Positions 18,416 through 27,131 of a DNA stretch of 64,000 bases are shown one piece after another (positions within the stretch are counted from its first letter, which is position 1; each line of letters begins with the position of its first letter). Source of the DNA: Helcococcus kunzii ATCC 51366 (lineage in GTDB: Bacteria; Bacillota; Clostridia; Tissierellales; Peptoniphilaceae). Position numbers and translations under genes: made by a program. The notes below the pieces were generated by a model, which saw only the letters and a program-made list of their open reading frames with translations, ran no database searches and was not told the origin of the DNA. The stretch covers positions 1,751,760-1,815,759 of the forward strand of contig NZ_JH601088.1 of NCBI RefSeq assembly GCF_000245755.1. The letters are read 5' to 3'.

Positions 18416-19240
18416 TTAGAATAATCCTAATGCCGCTAACAATAATGAAAGAACAATAATACCTATTACTAAATATGTTGGTCGTATTCCTTTATAAATT
18501 AATTTTACTAATATATACATCAACACAACACTTAGTAAACCAGGAAATATTTGATCTAAAACTTCATTAACAGATACACTCGCTTCACCAACAGTCAAAG
18601 TCCAGTCTAATGGCACATTAACCATTTGAGCAGTCATTGCTCCAACCATAATAATAGCCAAAATTGAAGAAGCTTTTGTCAATGGTTTTATTAATCCAGA
18701 TTCATAAATTTGTTCAATAAAGTTTCCACCTAGCTTATAACCAGCAAAAACTAAATATCTTTTTGCAACAGATTGCAATACACCATATAAAAGGATAAAA
18801 ATCAATACTCCAATCCAATTTCCTTGAGAAGCCAACCCTATACCTATACCAGCAGCGACTATTCTAATCAAATTAAAGAATATTGAATCAAACATTCCCG
18901 CTGTCGGCCCCATCAACGCAGTTTTAACAGATTCTATTGTTTTTCCATCAATTTTCCCCGTTTCTGCCTTTTGTTTCTCCATTGCTGCAGATATACCAGC
19001 AATAAATGAAAATGGTACAGCATGTGTATTAAAGAAGTTTTGATGTCTCTTATATGCTTTTATTCTTTCTTCTGGATTATCTTTATATACTTTTTCAATA
19101 ACCGGAGACATAGTTAGTGTAAAACCATTTGCTTCCATTTTCACCATATTAAATGAAACAAACACTAAATGAGATCTCCAAAACAATTTATTAAGCATTT
19201 GCCTTTCTTCCATAGTTAATTCTTTTACTTTATCAGTCAT
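18416..19240 (-). CDS. PTS mannose-family IID component
   Basis: IID is a membrane partner of IIC in the mannose-type channel. The family sequence is clear: LFWRSHLVFVSFNMVKMEANGF, HQNFFNTHAVPFSFIAGISAAME and the GPTAGMFDS motif. I start at 19240 (MTDKVKELT), which follows GAGGAGG by nine bases and overlaps the IIC stop by 8 nt; an in-frame ATG at 19261 lacks a ribosome site. A single hydrophobic anchor ends the protein. Confidence 0.93.
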   Translation of the reverse strand: MTDKVKELTMEERQMLNKLFWRSHLVFVSFNMVKMEANGFTLTMSPVIEKVYKDNPEERIKAYKRHQNFFNTHAVPFSFIAGISAAMEKQKAETGKIDGKTIESVKTALMGPTAGMFDSIFFNLIRIVAAGIGIGLASQGNWIGVLIFILLYGVLQSVAKRYLVFAGYKLGGNFIEQIYESGLIKPLTKASSILAIIMVGAMTAQMVNVPLDWTLTVGEASVSVNEVLDQIFPGLLSVVLMYILVKLIYKGIRPTYLVIGIIVLSLLLAALGLF

Positions 19241-20051
19241 TGAAAAAATCCTCCTCATCATTTGCTAAAATACTATTAGTATTCATAGATTGTACATTTT
19301 GCTTCAATAAAGAATTTTTTAAATCTATTAATTTTTTATCTTGAATAAATATAGTTATTGCCACAACTATTCCAAACATTGCAATAGCTAATATATGTAA
19401 TTCTAAATATTTAGCAAGTACATAACCAAAAATGAAAAAATATCCTATTTCTTTTTCCCAAATCATTGAAGTTAATATCGCAAAACCTACTCCAATAAGC
19501 ATACTAGCGCTTGCATTTAATCCTTTCATTACCCACTCTGGCAATGTAGAAAGAAAATTATTAAGTCCTTGAACTCCAAATGCTACTGAAATAAAAATAA
19601 TTATGGATGGTATTAACCCCATCAAAGCACTTACAATAATGTTCTCGATCATAAATCTTTTAGGATTACTTGCTGTTTTTTCCCAATGTGGAACCAATGA
19701 TGCCCAAACTGGAGTAAATAACGCATTAAACGCGGCAATTGCTGTACCTATAGGTAAAGACAATGCAACACCTGCTTCAGTTGTAGAACCTGTAAGAATC
19801 GTATAAGCAACCGCAATAATTGATGCAGTAGTAGCATCTGCTGGTATCTGTCCACCAATCGCTGAAATTCCCATAAAAATGGATTCTAACGAAGCTCCCA
19901 TGATTATTCCCAACTTAAAATCTCCTAAAACTGCCCCAACAATTGAAGAGATAACAATTGGTCTATTTAATGCCTGCCAAGAAAGTATACTTGGATCTAA
20001 TATATATACAATAAGGTATACTACACTTAAAAGCACAGCTTCTTTAATCAT
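19233..20051 (-). CDS. PTS mannose-family IIC component
   Basis: This multi-pass membrane permease has the IIC-man hallmarks GDFKLGIIMGASLESIFMG and IGGQIPADATTAS. The start at 20051 (MIKEAVLLS) has GGAG seven bases before it and overlaps the IIB stop by 8 nt. A hydrophilic tail ending EEDFFND is retained. It lies between the IIB and IID genes. Confidence 0.93.
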   Translation of the reverse strand: MIKEAVLLSVVYLIVYILDPSILSWQALNRPIVISSIVGAVLGDFKLGIIMGASLESIFMGISAIGGQIPADATTASIIAVAYTILTGSTTEAGVALSLPIGTAIAAFNALFTPVWASLVPHWEKTASNPKRFMIENIIVSALMGLIPSIIIFISVAFGVQGLNNFLSTLPEWVMKGLNASASMLIGVGFAILTSMIWEKEIGYFFIFGYVLAKYLELHILAIAMFGIVVAITIFIQDKKLIDLKNSLLKQNVQSMNTNSILANDEEDFFND

Positions 20052-20553
20052 TTTTTTCTCCAATCTTTAATAATTCTGACAATTTAACTGATGGATCATC
20101 AGGAATAGTTTGATAAAATACAGGAACATTTGTCTCAACAACCTCTTTTAACATAGCTTTTTCAGAATCATACAAATATAAATTTCTAGCATATGACTTT
20201 CTCTGTAAATCTGATTGTTTTTCAGCTATTCGTCCATAATTCCCTATATTTATTTTCTGTATTCCTTTAACTTCCCTTGTTATTCTTAACAAATCATTAA
20301 TTTCACTCACAATAACTAATACATCTACACTATCAATCCTAGAATCATTAAGTAGTTTTATGGAAGATTCAATATCTTTTATCGCTACTTTAACATTTGG
20401 TGGAGAAGCCATAAGTAAAGATTTTTGAATTACAATATCTTTACTAGCTTCAGTATTTACTACAACTATCCTATTAATGCCCAACTGTCTAGACCACTTA
20501 ATAGCAACTTGTCCATGAATCAATCTTTCATCTAGTCTAACAAGTTTAATCAT
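20044..20553 (-). CDS. PTS mannose/sorbose-family IIB component
   Basis: The 169-residue cytoplasmic IIB carries the phosphorylated histidine in RLDERLIHGQVAIKW (His13). Length and downstream sequence (VIQKSLLMASPPNVKV) match the sorbose IIB family. It is 12 nt after the IIA gene and coupled to IIC. Confidence 0.94.
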   Translation of the reverse strand: MIKLVRLDERLIHGQVAIKWSRQLGINRIVVVNTEASKDIVIQKSLLMASPPNVKVAIKDIESSIKLLNDSRIDSVDVLVIVSEINDLLRITREVKGIQKINIGNYGRIAEKQSDLQRKSYARNLYLYDSEKAMLKEVVETNVPVFYQTIPDDPSVKLSELLKIGEKND

Positions 20554-20565
20554 ATATTCTCCTTA

Positions 20566-20976
20566 TCAAAAAAATTCTTCATCGATAATATCTATTTCAT
20601 CTAAGTCAACTAATTTTATGGTTTCTCTAGATTCTCTAACGATATTCATCAATGTCTCCTTAGTAATATCTTTATCGTTCATTAATAAAATAGATATTAC
20701 TAATGGTAAATTTATTCCAGCTATCAAAAAAATATCTCTATTATCTATATATTTTGAAATGAATTGATTTACACTACCTCCATAAATGTCTGTTAAAAAA
20801 ATCGTCTTAACTTTCTTATCTCTTGAAGATAAATATTTTTCGACTTTATCTTCCAAATTAGTATCGTCAATAAAAGCATCATAAATGCTTATATTGTTTT
20901 TTTCTCCTAGTAAAATATTAATCGAGCTCTTTATTCCGCTAGCTAACTTCCCATGACTTGCTATAAAAATATTCAT
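20566..20976 (-). CDS. PTS mannose-family IIA component
   Basis: The 136-residue IIA domain has the active-site His in MNIFIASHGKLASG (His8) and the dimer-interface sequence IFLTDIYGGSVNQF. I choose the start at 20976 because GGAGGAGG lies directly upstream and because homologs begin with this strand. It is the first gene of the IIA-IIB-IIC-IID-deacetylase operon. Confidence 0.93.
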   Translation of the reverse strand: MNIFIASHGKLASGIKSSINILLGEKNNISIYDAFIDDTNLEDKVEKYLSSRDKKVKTIFLTDIYGGSVNQFISKYIDNRDIFLIAGINLPLVISILLMNDKDITKETLMNIVRESRETIKLVDLDEIDIIDEEFF

Positions 20977-21043
20977 CCAACCTCCTCCTATGATATCTAT
21001 TGCCTTAATTATATTAATAAAAGTATTCTTACTCAAACTTATA

Positions 21044-21073
21044 ATTTCACTTATATTAGTGAAATGTTATAAT
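21044..21073 (+). promoter_or_regulatory. Inverted-repeat operator and -10 box of the PTS regulator
   Basis: ATTTCACT (21044-21051) and AGTGAAAT (21058-21065) form an 8-bp inverted repeat with a six-base gap, followed by TATAAT at 21068-21073. It lies between the divergent PTS operon and the regulator and could serve both. Confidence 0.5.
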
Positions 21074-21091
21074 ACTTATATGGAGGATGAC

Positions 21092-22975
21092 ATGTACAGT
21101 AATACAAGACTTTATCAAATATTTAATATATTATCAAATTCAAATAGTTATATAACTTCTACAGAAATAGCAAATCGTTTGAATGTATCCGATAGAACAA
21201 TAAAAACCGACATGAAATCTTTTGCGAATTATTTTTATAAACATGGTGCAAAACTATTATCAGTTAGAAGTAAAGGCTATAAAATAGAAATTTTTGACGA
21301 GTTAAAATATAATTCTTACAAGTTTTACAATGAAGTTAGCACATTTTTTTTATATAATAGTTCAAAATATTTATCCTCAAAACTTACACTATCTCTTTTA
21401 CAATATTTGATAATTCAAGGTAATAAATACACAAATATATTAGAACTTTCCGAATTATTCTATGTTTCTGAATCTGTTATCAAATCTGAATTATCAACTG
21501 CGAGAGATTTTTTTGAAATCTTTGACATTTATAAACACACTTATAATAAAACTGGATCTAAATTTATCGGAGATGAAGTAAACATAAGGATATGTATGCT
21601 TAGACTATACGGATTATTTTATGATAAATTGTCTTATAATAGTGACATTTCGGAATTTTCAAAATATTTCCAAACAAATTTAAAAATCGTTAACAAGATA
21701 AGAAAAATCATAATAAAAAATATAAAAAAAAATAATTTGGTAATTTGGGATATAAATGTACAATATATAAGTAGATATATTGCTTTGGCGATAGAAAGAA
21801 ATATAGATAATAAAATGGTATTATATAATTCTTTAAGAAACAAAAATTTAAATAATTTTCCTATTACTTTTAAAACTTCTACTAAAATAGCAAAAGACAT
21901 ATCTTATATACATGATTTTTCATCTAATGAAATTGAAATAATTCAAATACTATTAATACTTTTTTGCGAAAACAACTCTTCAGATTTCTTAAGTAAAGAG
22001 TTTAAAAATTATTATATAGAAGCCGAAGTAATAACAAATAGATTTACCCAATTGATATATAATCAATACGTACATGATAGTAATATTATAACTTTAATCA
22101 AACCTTCGATTATAAAAATGGTATTAATGTTATTATTAAAAAAACTATTTCTTTTTAAATTTTTAGAAACAGAGATGAATCTATTTCAAGTTCAAAATAA
22201 AAATATATCTCTTAATTTATATCCTATTTCTTATTTATTATGTGAAGACTTTATAAAAGTATTCACAGAAATTACACAAACAACTTTTAATCCCCAAGAA
22301 AAAAAATTTATTGTAAATAAATTTAGTAAATATATTTCAAATATAAATTTTGAATTTAATAAATTAGATATCGCTATTAGTTCATCAGATCTTACACAAT
22401 CCAAAAATATTGAATCAAGAATATTAAAGATAATAAATTCTAATATTATTAACAGTATAGATACTATGCCTCTTTACGAAGGAAGAAATAAAGAAAATAA
22501 GGAATATGATATTTATATTATAGATAAAAATCTAGAAGTAGCATATAGATATAAATGGGAAATGATTGCAGCAGATATTTATTTTGATAAAGACTATAAT
22601 CAGCAAATAATTAATAAATTAATAGAACTTTCTTATGATACCGACAAAAAAATACTAAAATATTGTCTTAAATTTAAAATTAATATATTAAACTATCTTC
22701 CCCAAGATAATGAAGACTATAATAAAATAAGTGATGATACATATATTAAATTAATTAACTCTTCAAATGATACTATCAATGTTTTTTCAACAAATAATCA
22801 ATATTACATTGAAATATATACAAATATTAAAATATTAGAAGATATAAAAATAGTTAATATTGTCTTTTCATATATTATAAATAAAAAAATTAAAACCAAG
22901 AATCTAAATAACAAAAATAATTTTTTCAATGATATTATCAATTTTTATAATTCATTTTACTCAAATAAAAATTAA
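21092..22975 (+). CDS. PRD-type transcriptional regulator of the PTS operon (BglG/LicR-like)
   Basis: The 627-residue protein starts with an HTH (LYQIFNILSNSNSYITSTEIANRLNVSDRTIKTDM) and a second DNA-binding region (ILELSELFYVSESVIKSEL). PRD-like helical domains and a C-terminal region resembling a IIB domain (YDIYIIDKN) follow. Start 21092 has TGGAGG five bases upstream; frames opening earlier lack one. PRDs are normally phosphorylated on conserved histidines by PTS proteins. At the expected places I read SRYIALAIERN and KPSIIKMVLM, without histidine, so phospho-control may be lost. It is divergent from the mannose-family PTS operon and probably activates it. Confidence 0.75.
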   Translation: MYSNTRLYQIFNILSNSNSYITSTEIANRLNVSDRTIKTDMKSFANYFYKHGAKLLSVRSKGYKIEIFDELKYNSYKFYNEVSTFFLYNSSKYLSSKLTLSLLQYLIIQGNKYTNILELSELFYVSESVIKSELSTARDFFEIFDIYKHTYNKTGSKFIGDEVNIRICMLRLYGLFYDKLSYNSDISEFSKYFQTNLKIVNKIRKIIIKNIKKNNLVIWDINVQYISRYIALAIERNIDNKMVLYNSLRNKNLNNFPITFKTSTKIAKDISYIHDFSSNEIEIIQILLILFCENNSSDFLSKEFKNYYIEAEVITNRFTQLIYNQYVHDSNIITLIKPSIIKMVLMLLLKKLFLFKFLETEMNLFQVQNKNISLNLYPISYLLCEDFIKVFTEITQTTFNPQEKKFIVNKFSKYISNINFEFNKLDIAISSSDLTQSKNIESRILKIINSNIINSIDTMPLYEGRNKENKEYDIYIIDKNLEVAYRYKWEMIAADIYFDKDYNQQIINKLIELSYDTDKKILKYCLKFKINILNYLPQDNEDYNKISDDTYIKLINSSNDTINVFSTNNQYYIEIYTNIKILEDIKIVNIVFSYIINKKIKTKNLNNKNNFFNDIINFYNSFYSNKN

Positions 22976-22983
22976 ATACCTAA

Positions 22984-23030
22984 ATAAGGAGCTATTGCTT
23001 AATCTTTTTCGCAACAACTCCTTTTCTTTT
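22984..23030. terminator. Convergent terminator between the PRD regulator and PPK2
   Basis: AAGGAGCTATTGC pairs with GCAACAACTCCTT (some G-U pairs) around a 10-base loop; T-rich tails occur on both strands. It belongs to the recurrent TTGC-stem terminator family of this window. Confidence 0.8.
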
Positions 23031-24490
23031 TACTCATCCTTCAAAAACTTCTCAACTCTTTCAATAAAATCCTTTAAAACTTCTATTCGTGCGAATTTTT
23101 TGTCCTCGCTGGAGATGACTTTCCATGGAGATTTTGTCGTTGAAGTGTAATGAATCATGTCATCCATTGCGATGATATATTCATCCCATTTGTCTCTATT
23201 TCTCCAATCCTCGTCGGTTATTTTGTATGGCTTTTCATCCTCTCTATCTTTAAATCTTCTTTCTTGCTCATCCTTTGAAATCACTAAATGATATTTTAGT
23301 AAAAACACTCCTTGGTCAATAAGCATCTCTTCCATTGTGTTTATCTCATCATATGCTCTGGACCAAGTCTTTTCATTCGCAAACTTTTCAACTCTTTCAA
23401 CCAAAACTCTCCCATACCAAGAGCGATCAAATATGGCGATATGTCCTTTCTTTGGCATGTTATTGAAAAATCTCCACAAATAGTGATGATCTAGTTCAGC
23501 ATCAGATGGAGCAGAAATCGGGTTAATGTTGTATACTCTTGGATCAATTTCGTTGACTAATCTCTCGATTGTGCCACCTTTACCCGCAGCATCTATTCCC
23601 TCAAAGAGAATAATCGTAGGGATTTCTCTTTTGTATAATTCGTACGTCAATTCACCCACTTTGTCTTGCAAATCACTTTTTATATTATCGTATTCCTTCT
23701 TAGAAATCTTTTGTTTAGTATCAATGGATTCGATTATTTTCTTATCATTTTTAGAATTAAACTTAAACTCTTCATCTTTTTTCTTATTCTCTTTGATAGC
23801 CTTCATTTGAGATTTAATCTCTTCAATGATTATTGAAAGCACCATTGTCGCCGCCATCTTCTTATCCTCAGCCGGAATGATATTCCATTTGGCAAAGTCA
23901 AAATCTGACATTTCAAGTATTTTTGAAATGTGTTTCTTATACTTATCAAAATGCTTTTGCTGATCTTTATCAGGCTTTGAAACCAAAAACTCCTTAAATC
24001 TGTCTTCCTCTAAATCTTTAATATTTTTCTTCTGAGTTTTCTCATCAATATCCATAAAGAACTTCAAAACTATGTGATTATCATCCGCAAGAAATCTCTC
24101 ATGCTGTTCTAATTGTTGAATCTTATCTTTCAGATCATTATCGTCTATCTTCAAATCATTAAACAAATCAAAATACATAGATCTATAAAACACAGAAATA
24201 TCCCCATACGCTGGAATAGCTCTCCAAAAGTTCACAGTATAGTTGTAATCCTTATTCTCGTCTTTGAATTTATCGAAAACATTCACCTTATAATGCTTAG
24301 TGTCAAGATTCTTCACAATCTCATTGATTATATATCCTCTATTCGATGACTCAAAACCGTCCACCATAATCAACACAGGTATATTCTCATTTATAATATC
24401 TCTTTGCAGTTTTGCTAAATCATCCCTCAATTTCTTCCTATCCAAATCCTTATAAGGCTCCAACACCTTATCTTTAACATAATCTAACAT
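23030..24490 (-). CDS. Polyphosphate:AMP phosphotransferase-like PPK2, two-domain
   Basis: PPK2 enzymes move phosphate between polyphosphate and nucleotides. The 486-residue protein has two PPK2 domains. The C-terminal one is intact, with Walker A FEGIDAAGKGGTIERL, Walker B HIAIFDRSWYGRVLVERVE and a lid with RRFKDREDEKP. The N-terminal copy has MVDGFESSNRGYI where the P-loop should be, so it is probably structural. This arrangement matches class II Pap enzymes, which phosphorylate AMP. It stands alone between two terminator-like regions, so regulation is not evident. Confidence 0.9.
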   Translation of the reverse strand: MLDYVKDKVLEPYKDLDRKKLRDDLAKLQRDIINENIPVLIMVDGFESSNRGYIINEIVKNLDTKHYKVNVFDKFKDENKDYNYTVNFWRAIPAYGDISVFYRSMYFDLFNDLKIDDNDLKDKIQQLEQHERFLADDNHIVLKFFMDIDEKTQKKNIKDLEEDRFKEFLVSKPDKDQQKHFDKYKKHISKILEMSDFDFAKWNIIPAEDKKMAATMVLSIIIEEIKSQMKAIKENKKKDEEFKFNSKNDKKIIESIDTKQKISKKEYDNIKSDLQDKVGELTYELYKREIPTIILFEGIDAAGKGGTIERLVNEIDPRVYNINPISAPSDAELDHHYLWRFFNNMPKKGHIAIFDRSWYGRVLVERVEKFANEKTWSRAYDEINTMEEMLIDQGVFLLKYHLVISKDEQERRFKDREDEKPYKITDEDWRNRDKWDEYIIAMDDMIHYTSTTKSPWKVISSEDKKFARIEVLKDFIERVEKFLKDE

Positions 24491-24579
24491 ACTCTCCTCT
24501 TTTCATATAATAAATGTTACTGGTTATATACCCATATTAGAATGAAAAGTGATTTTATAATTAAATAATATACATTTTT

Positions 24580-25620
24580 CTAGACTAACATCTTATTAAT
24601 TATTTCTTTATTCATTTCATTAAATCGTTGCTTCTTCTCCTCTTCATGTATAAATACCTCTCTATCAACTAATCTTTTCCTTTTCTTTGTTATATCTATA
24701 TTTTTATCTTCGCAATAAATTTCTCTATCAGCATTATCACAAATTATTTTAAATATCGTATTCTGAAAAAAAGCCAAGTTTGCAGATTTATCTAAATTTA
24801 AATCGCTACCTTGTTTAGTTATTAAAATAGTCTTAGGTGATAGAGGCATCATTATGATAGAATTTTCTAAGCCCCAACCTCTAGTGAAATTTATCTCATT
24901 TATATTTTTCCTAAATGTTATTACAGGATTATCTGAAGTTGGAAATGAGAATCCAGGCAAAGCATTTATTAAATACCATTTTTGATTTTTTAAATTATTC
25001 TCATATACATAATTAATTAAAAAATTAATGCCGTTTAATGCACTTTCTCTAACAACTACCGAAGAAATTTCTATTGTGTTATCCTTAGAATTTAACTTTA
25101 CTCTAGTTGGATTAAATGAACTTACAAATTCTATTTTTTCTAGGTCTTTTCTTATTTTCAGTTTACCTTTAATTTTATATTTTTCTTTTGCTTTATTAAT
25201 AGATTTTTGGATAAGATTATCAACTTCATGTTCACTAAATTTTTTCATTGTTCTTTCAAAAAAATCAATAAGTAATTTTATGCCTCTTGGTGTTCTATAT
25301 AATTGTATAGTTAAATATTTTACTAATTTTTCTAAATGATGCTTATTAACTTTATTAGTAATCAATATATCATCTATTATATTTTTTACATCTGATTCTA
25401 TACCTCCAAAGGTTTTTTCAAAATAGTCACTTTCTTCTAATCCATCATAGAAGGTATATAAATCTCTCATAGTCGCTGTCTTTTTTATGGATTGAAGATT
25501 CCAAATTGGTACTCTTTTATCTGGAACAATAGTCTTATATACAAATATATTTTTATTATCTTTGCTCCAATTTTTCAAGTAAAATTGTGGTACATAATGA
25601 TTATTTCTTGAAATAGTCAT
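24580..25620 (-). CDS. DUF4238 domain protein
   Basis: The N-terminus ISRNNHYVPQFYLKNWS is the DUF4238 signature, a family of unknown function often scattered among accessory genes. The remaining sequence has the family's TSDNPVI and MPLSPKTIL motifs. The start at 25620 has GAGG six bases upstream; an in-frame ATG 42 bases earlier has no site. Length is 346 residues. No signal peptide or membrane segment. Some family members sit near defence genes, but nothing here proves that role. Confidence 0.85.
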   Translation of the reverse strand: MTISRNNHYVPQFYLKNWSKDNKNIFVYKTIVPDKRVPIWNLQSIKKTATMRDLYTFYDGLEESDYFEKTFGGIESDVKNIIDDILITNKVNKHHLEKLVKYLTIQLYRTPRGIKLLIDFFERTMKKFSEHEVDNLIQKSINKAKEKYKIKGKLKIRKDLEKIEFVSSFNPTRVKLNSKDNTIEISSVVVRESALNGINFLINYVYENNLKNQKWYLINALPGFSFPTSDNPVITFRKNINEINFTRGWGLENSIIMMPLSPKTILITKQGSDLNLDKSANLAFFQNTIFKIICDNADREIYCEDKNIDITKKRKRLVDREVFIHEEEKKQRFNEMNKEIINKMLV

Positions 25621-25665
25621 CTTAATCCTCTTTACCCTAATATTAATATTTAATTTTAACAAAAA

Positions 25666-26274
25666 TTATTTTCCACCAAATATATATTCTTCCAACTCCT
25701 CAACATTCCCATTAAATAGAAACGTTGAAATGCCTAACTTTGCCGCTCCATCAAGGTTTCTTTGCATGTCATCAATAAATAATGTCTTTTCTGGAACTAA
25801 ATTGTATTCATTAATTATATATTTAAAAATCTTTTCATCCGGTTTCATTAGTTTTAAGTTGGCAGAAACTACAATTCCATCAAAAAGTTCATTTCCCGGA
25901 ACTCTATCCCAATATTTCGATTGTGCTCTGGATGCATTGGACAATAAATAAATTTTATATCCGCTATTTTTACATTTTTTCAGCAGATCATACATTCCCT
26001 CCATAGGAAGAATGGGATCATGCCATTTATGAATTAATCTTTTCGCCACTTCATGCAGATGTTTTGGTAATTTCTCTAAAGCAACCACTTCTAAATCCTC
26101 TTCATCCCATTCACCACTATCCAGTTTTATCCAATTTGGTGATCTGAAAATATTATTTAATAGAAGTTCTCTGTCTTCCGGATTTTCAATCTTTTCTCTT
26201 TCAATGAATGTTTCTGGCTCGTACCTTAACAGCACATTCCCCATGTCAAAAATCAAATTTTCAAAATCTTTCAT
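25666..26274 (-). CDS. HAD-superfamily hydrolase, subclass IA (YihX-like)
   Basis: A cytoplasmic phosphatase-type enzyme of 202 residues. HAD motif I is FDMGNVLLRYEP (a DXG form; the usual second Asp is replaced by Gly, as in some epoxide-hydrolase-like HADs), motif II is YLLSNAS, motif III Lys is in LMKPDEKIF, and motif IV is LFIDDMQRN. The missing second motif-I Asp makes phosphatase activity less sure. It is divergent from the riboswitch-controlled gene. Confidence 0.85.
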   Translation of the reverse strand: MKDFENLIFDMGNVLLRYEPETFIEREKIENPEDRELLLNNIFRSPNWIKLDSGEWDEEDLEVVALEKLPKHLHEVAKRLIHKWHDPILPMEGMYDLLKKCKNSGYKIYLLSNASRAQSKYWDRVPGNELFDGIVVSANLKLMKPDEKIFKYIINEYNLVPEKTLFIDDMQRNLDGAAKLGISTFLFNGNVEELEEYIFGGK

Positions 26275-26484
26275 TTTAGCATTTCTCCTTTTTACTTCAC
26301 TATTTATGTAAATAGGCTATATCTACAAGTTACACATCATCTAAATTTGTTCGTCATTTGCTTTATCTATCTTTATTATATCAAAGATGAGTTTATTAAA
26401 GTTAGAATAAAACTTTAATATCTAGCATTACAATCTTTGAAATAAATGTAAATCTATGTTATTATCAAATTACAAATAAAACAC

Positions 26485-26582
26485 AACTTATTAAGAGTAT
26501 ACTGAGGGAATTGGCCCAATGAAGTATCAGCAACCGACATTTTGAACGGTGCTAAATCCAACTCATATGAGAAAAATAAGTC
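26485..26582 (+). promoter_or_regulatory. SAM-I (S-box) riboswitch aptamer
   Basis: All core S-box parts are readable in order: P1 5' arm ACTTATT (26486-26492) with AAGAG; P2 with GAGGGA, TTGGCCC, AATGAAGTA and CAGCAACC; P3 CCG...CGG; the GGTGCTAAATCC junction; P4 CTC-ATAT-GAG; and P1 3' arm AATAAGT (26575-26581). It senses S-adenosylmethionine and should shut off the gene at 26647. Confidence 0.95.
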
Positions 26583-26618
26583 TAACCATTCTGGCGCGAC
26601 TTATTGTTGTGCTTTTTT
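26575..26618 (+). terminator. SAM riboswitch expression platform (antiterminator/terminator)
   Basis: Terminator: GCGCGAC (26594-26600) pairs with GTTGTGC (26606-26612) followed by six T. Antiterminator: AATAAGTC (26575-26582) pairs with GACTTATT (26598-26605), which uses the P1 3' arm. SAM binding frees the terminator, so this is an OFF switch by transcription. Confidence 0.9.
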
Positions 26619-26646
26619 ATTTGAATAAAATAAAAGGAGTGGTAAA

Positions 26647-27021
26647 GTGGAAAATAAAAATAATTGGACAAAAAATTACAAGATCACAGAAAACAAGTAT
26701 AACTTTGATAAATGGAGTATTGAGGAAAGAGTTGACTTTGTAGACATAGTATTGCATAAAAGAGCATATACTTTAATACCAAGGTTCCAGCCAGAAATTG
26801 TAGGATGCGTATTTAGAATGTTTTACAATATGAGAAAATTTGATGATATACTTGAAGAATTAGAAAATATCAAATCAACAAAATATTCTGAAGAAGAGAA
26901 AGAGAAAAGATTGAGTAAAATCGAAATGAATATTTTTGGTGAAATTGAAAATTTATTTACAACTCAAGCTTATCTTCGTGATCAAGAATTCTGGAAATAT
27001 AGTGAAGAAGATGAAGATTAA
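26647..27021 (+). CDS. SAM-riboswitch-controlled protein of unknown function (124 aa)
   Basis: I do not recognise the family. The protein is soluble, acidic and mostly helical (KFDDILEELENIKSTKYSEEEKEKRL), with no signal peptide, membrane segment, cysteine pair or SAM-binding glycine motif. The start is GTG at 26647 with AAAGGAG eight bases upstream. It is the only gene between the S-box riboswitch and the terminator at 27025, so it is the switch's only target here. SAM control suggests a role in methionine, cysteine or SAM balance, but nothing in the sequence itself shows one. Confidence 0.8.
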   Translation: MENKNNWTKNYKITENKYNFDKWSIEERVDFVDIVLHKRAYTLIPRFQPEIVGCVFRMFYNMRKFDDILEELENIKSTKYSEEEKEKRLSKIEMNIFGEIENLFTTQAYLRDQEFWKYSEEDED

Positions 27022-27024
27022 ATT

Positions 27025-27056
27025 AAGGCTGTTGCGAATTTGCGACAGCCTTTTAT
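27025..27056 (+). terminator. Terminator of the riboswitch-controlled gene
   Basis: GGCTGTTGCGAA pairs with TTTGCGACAGCC, followed by TTTTATT. It is a member of the TTGC-stem terminator family. Confidence 0.9.
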
Positions 27057-27066
27057 TAAATCAAAA

Positions 27067-27112
27067 AGACTGCTGAAAAATAACTTTTACGTCATTTTGC
27101 AACAGTCCCTTA
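27067..27112 (-). terminator. Terminator of the membrane protein gene
   Basis: On the minus strand GGGACTGTTGCAAAATGAC pairs with an ATTTTTCAGCAGTC arm and is followed by five T. It stands back-to-back with the plus-strand terminator at 27025. Confidence 0.85.
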
Positions 27113-27131
27113 ATAAACTTTTTTATTCTAT

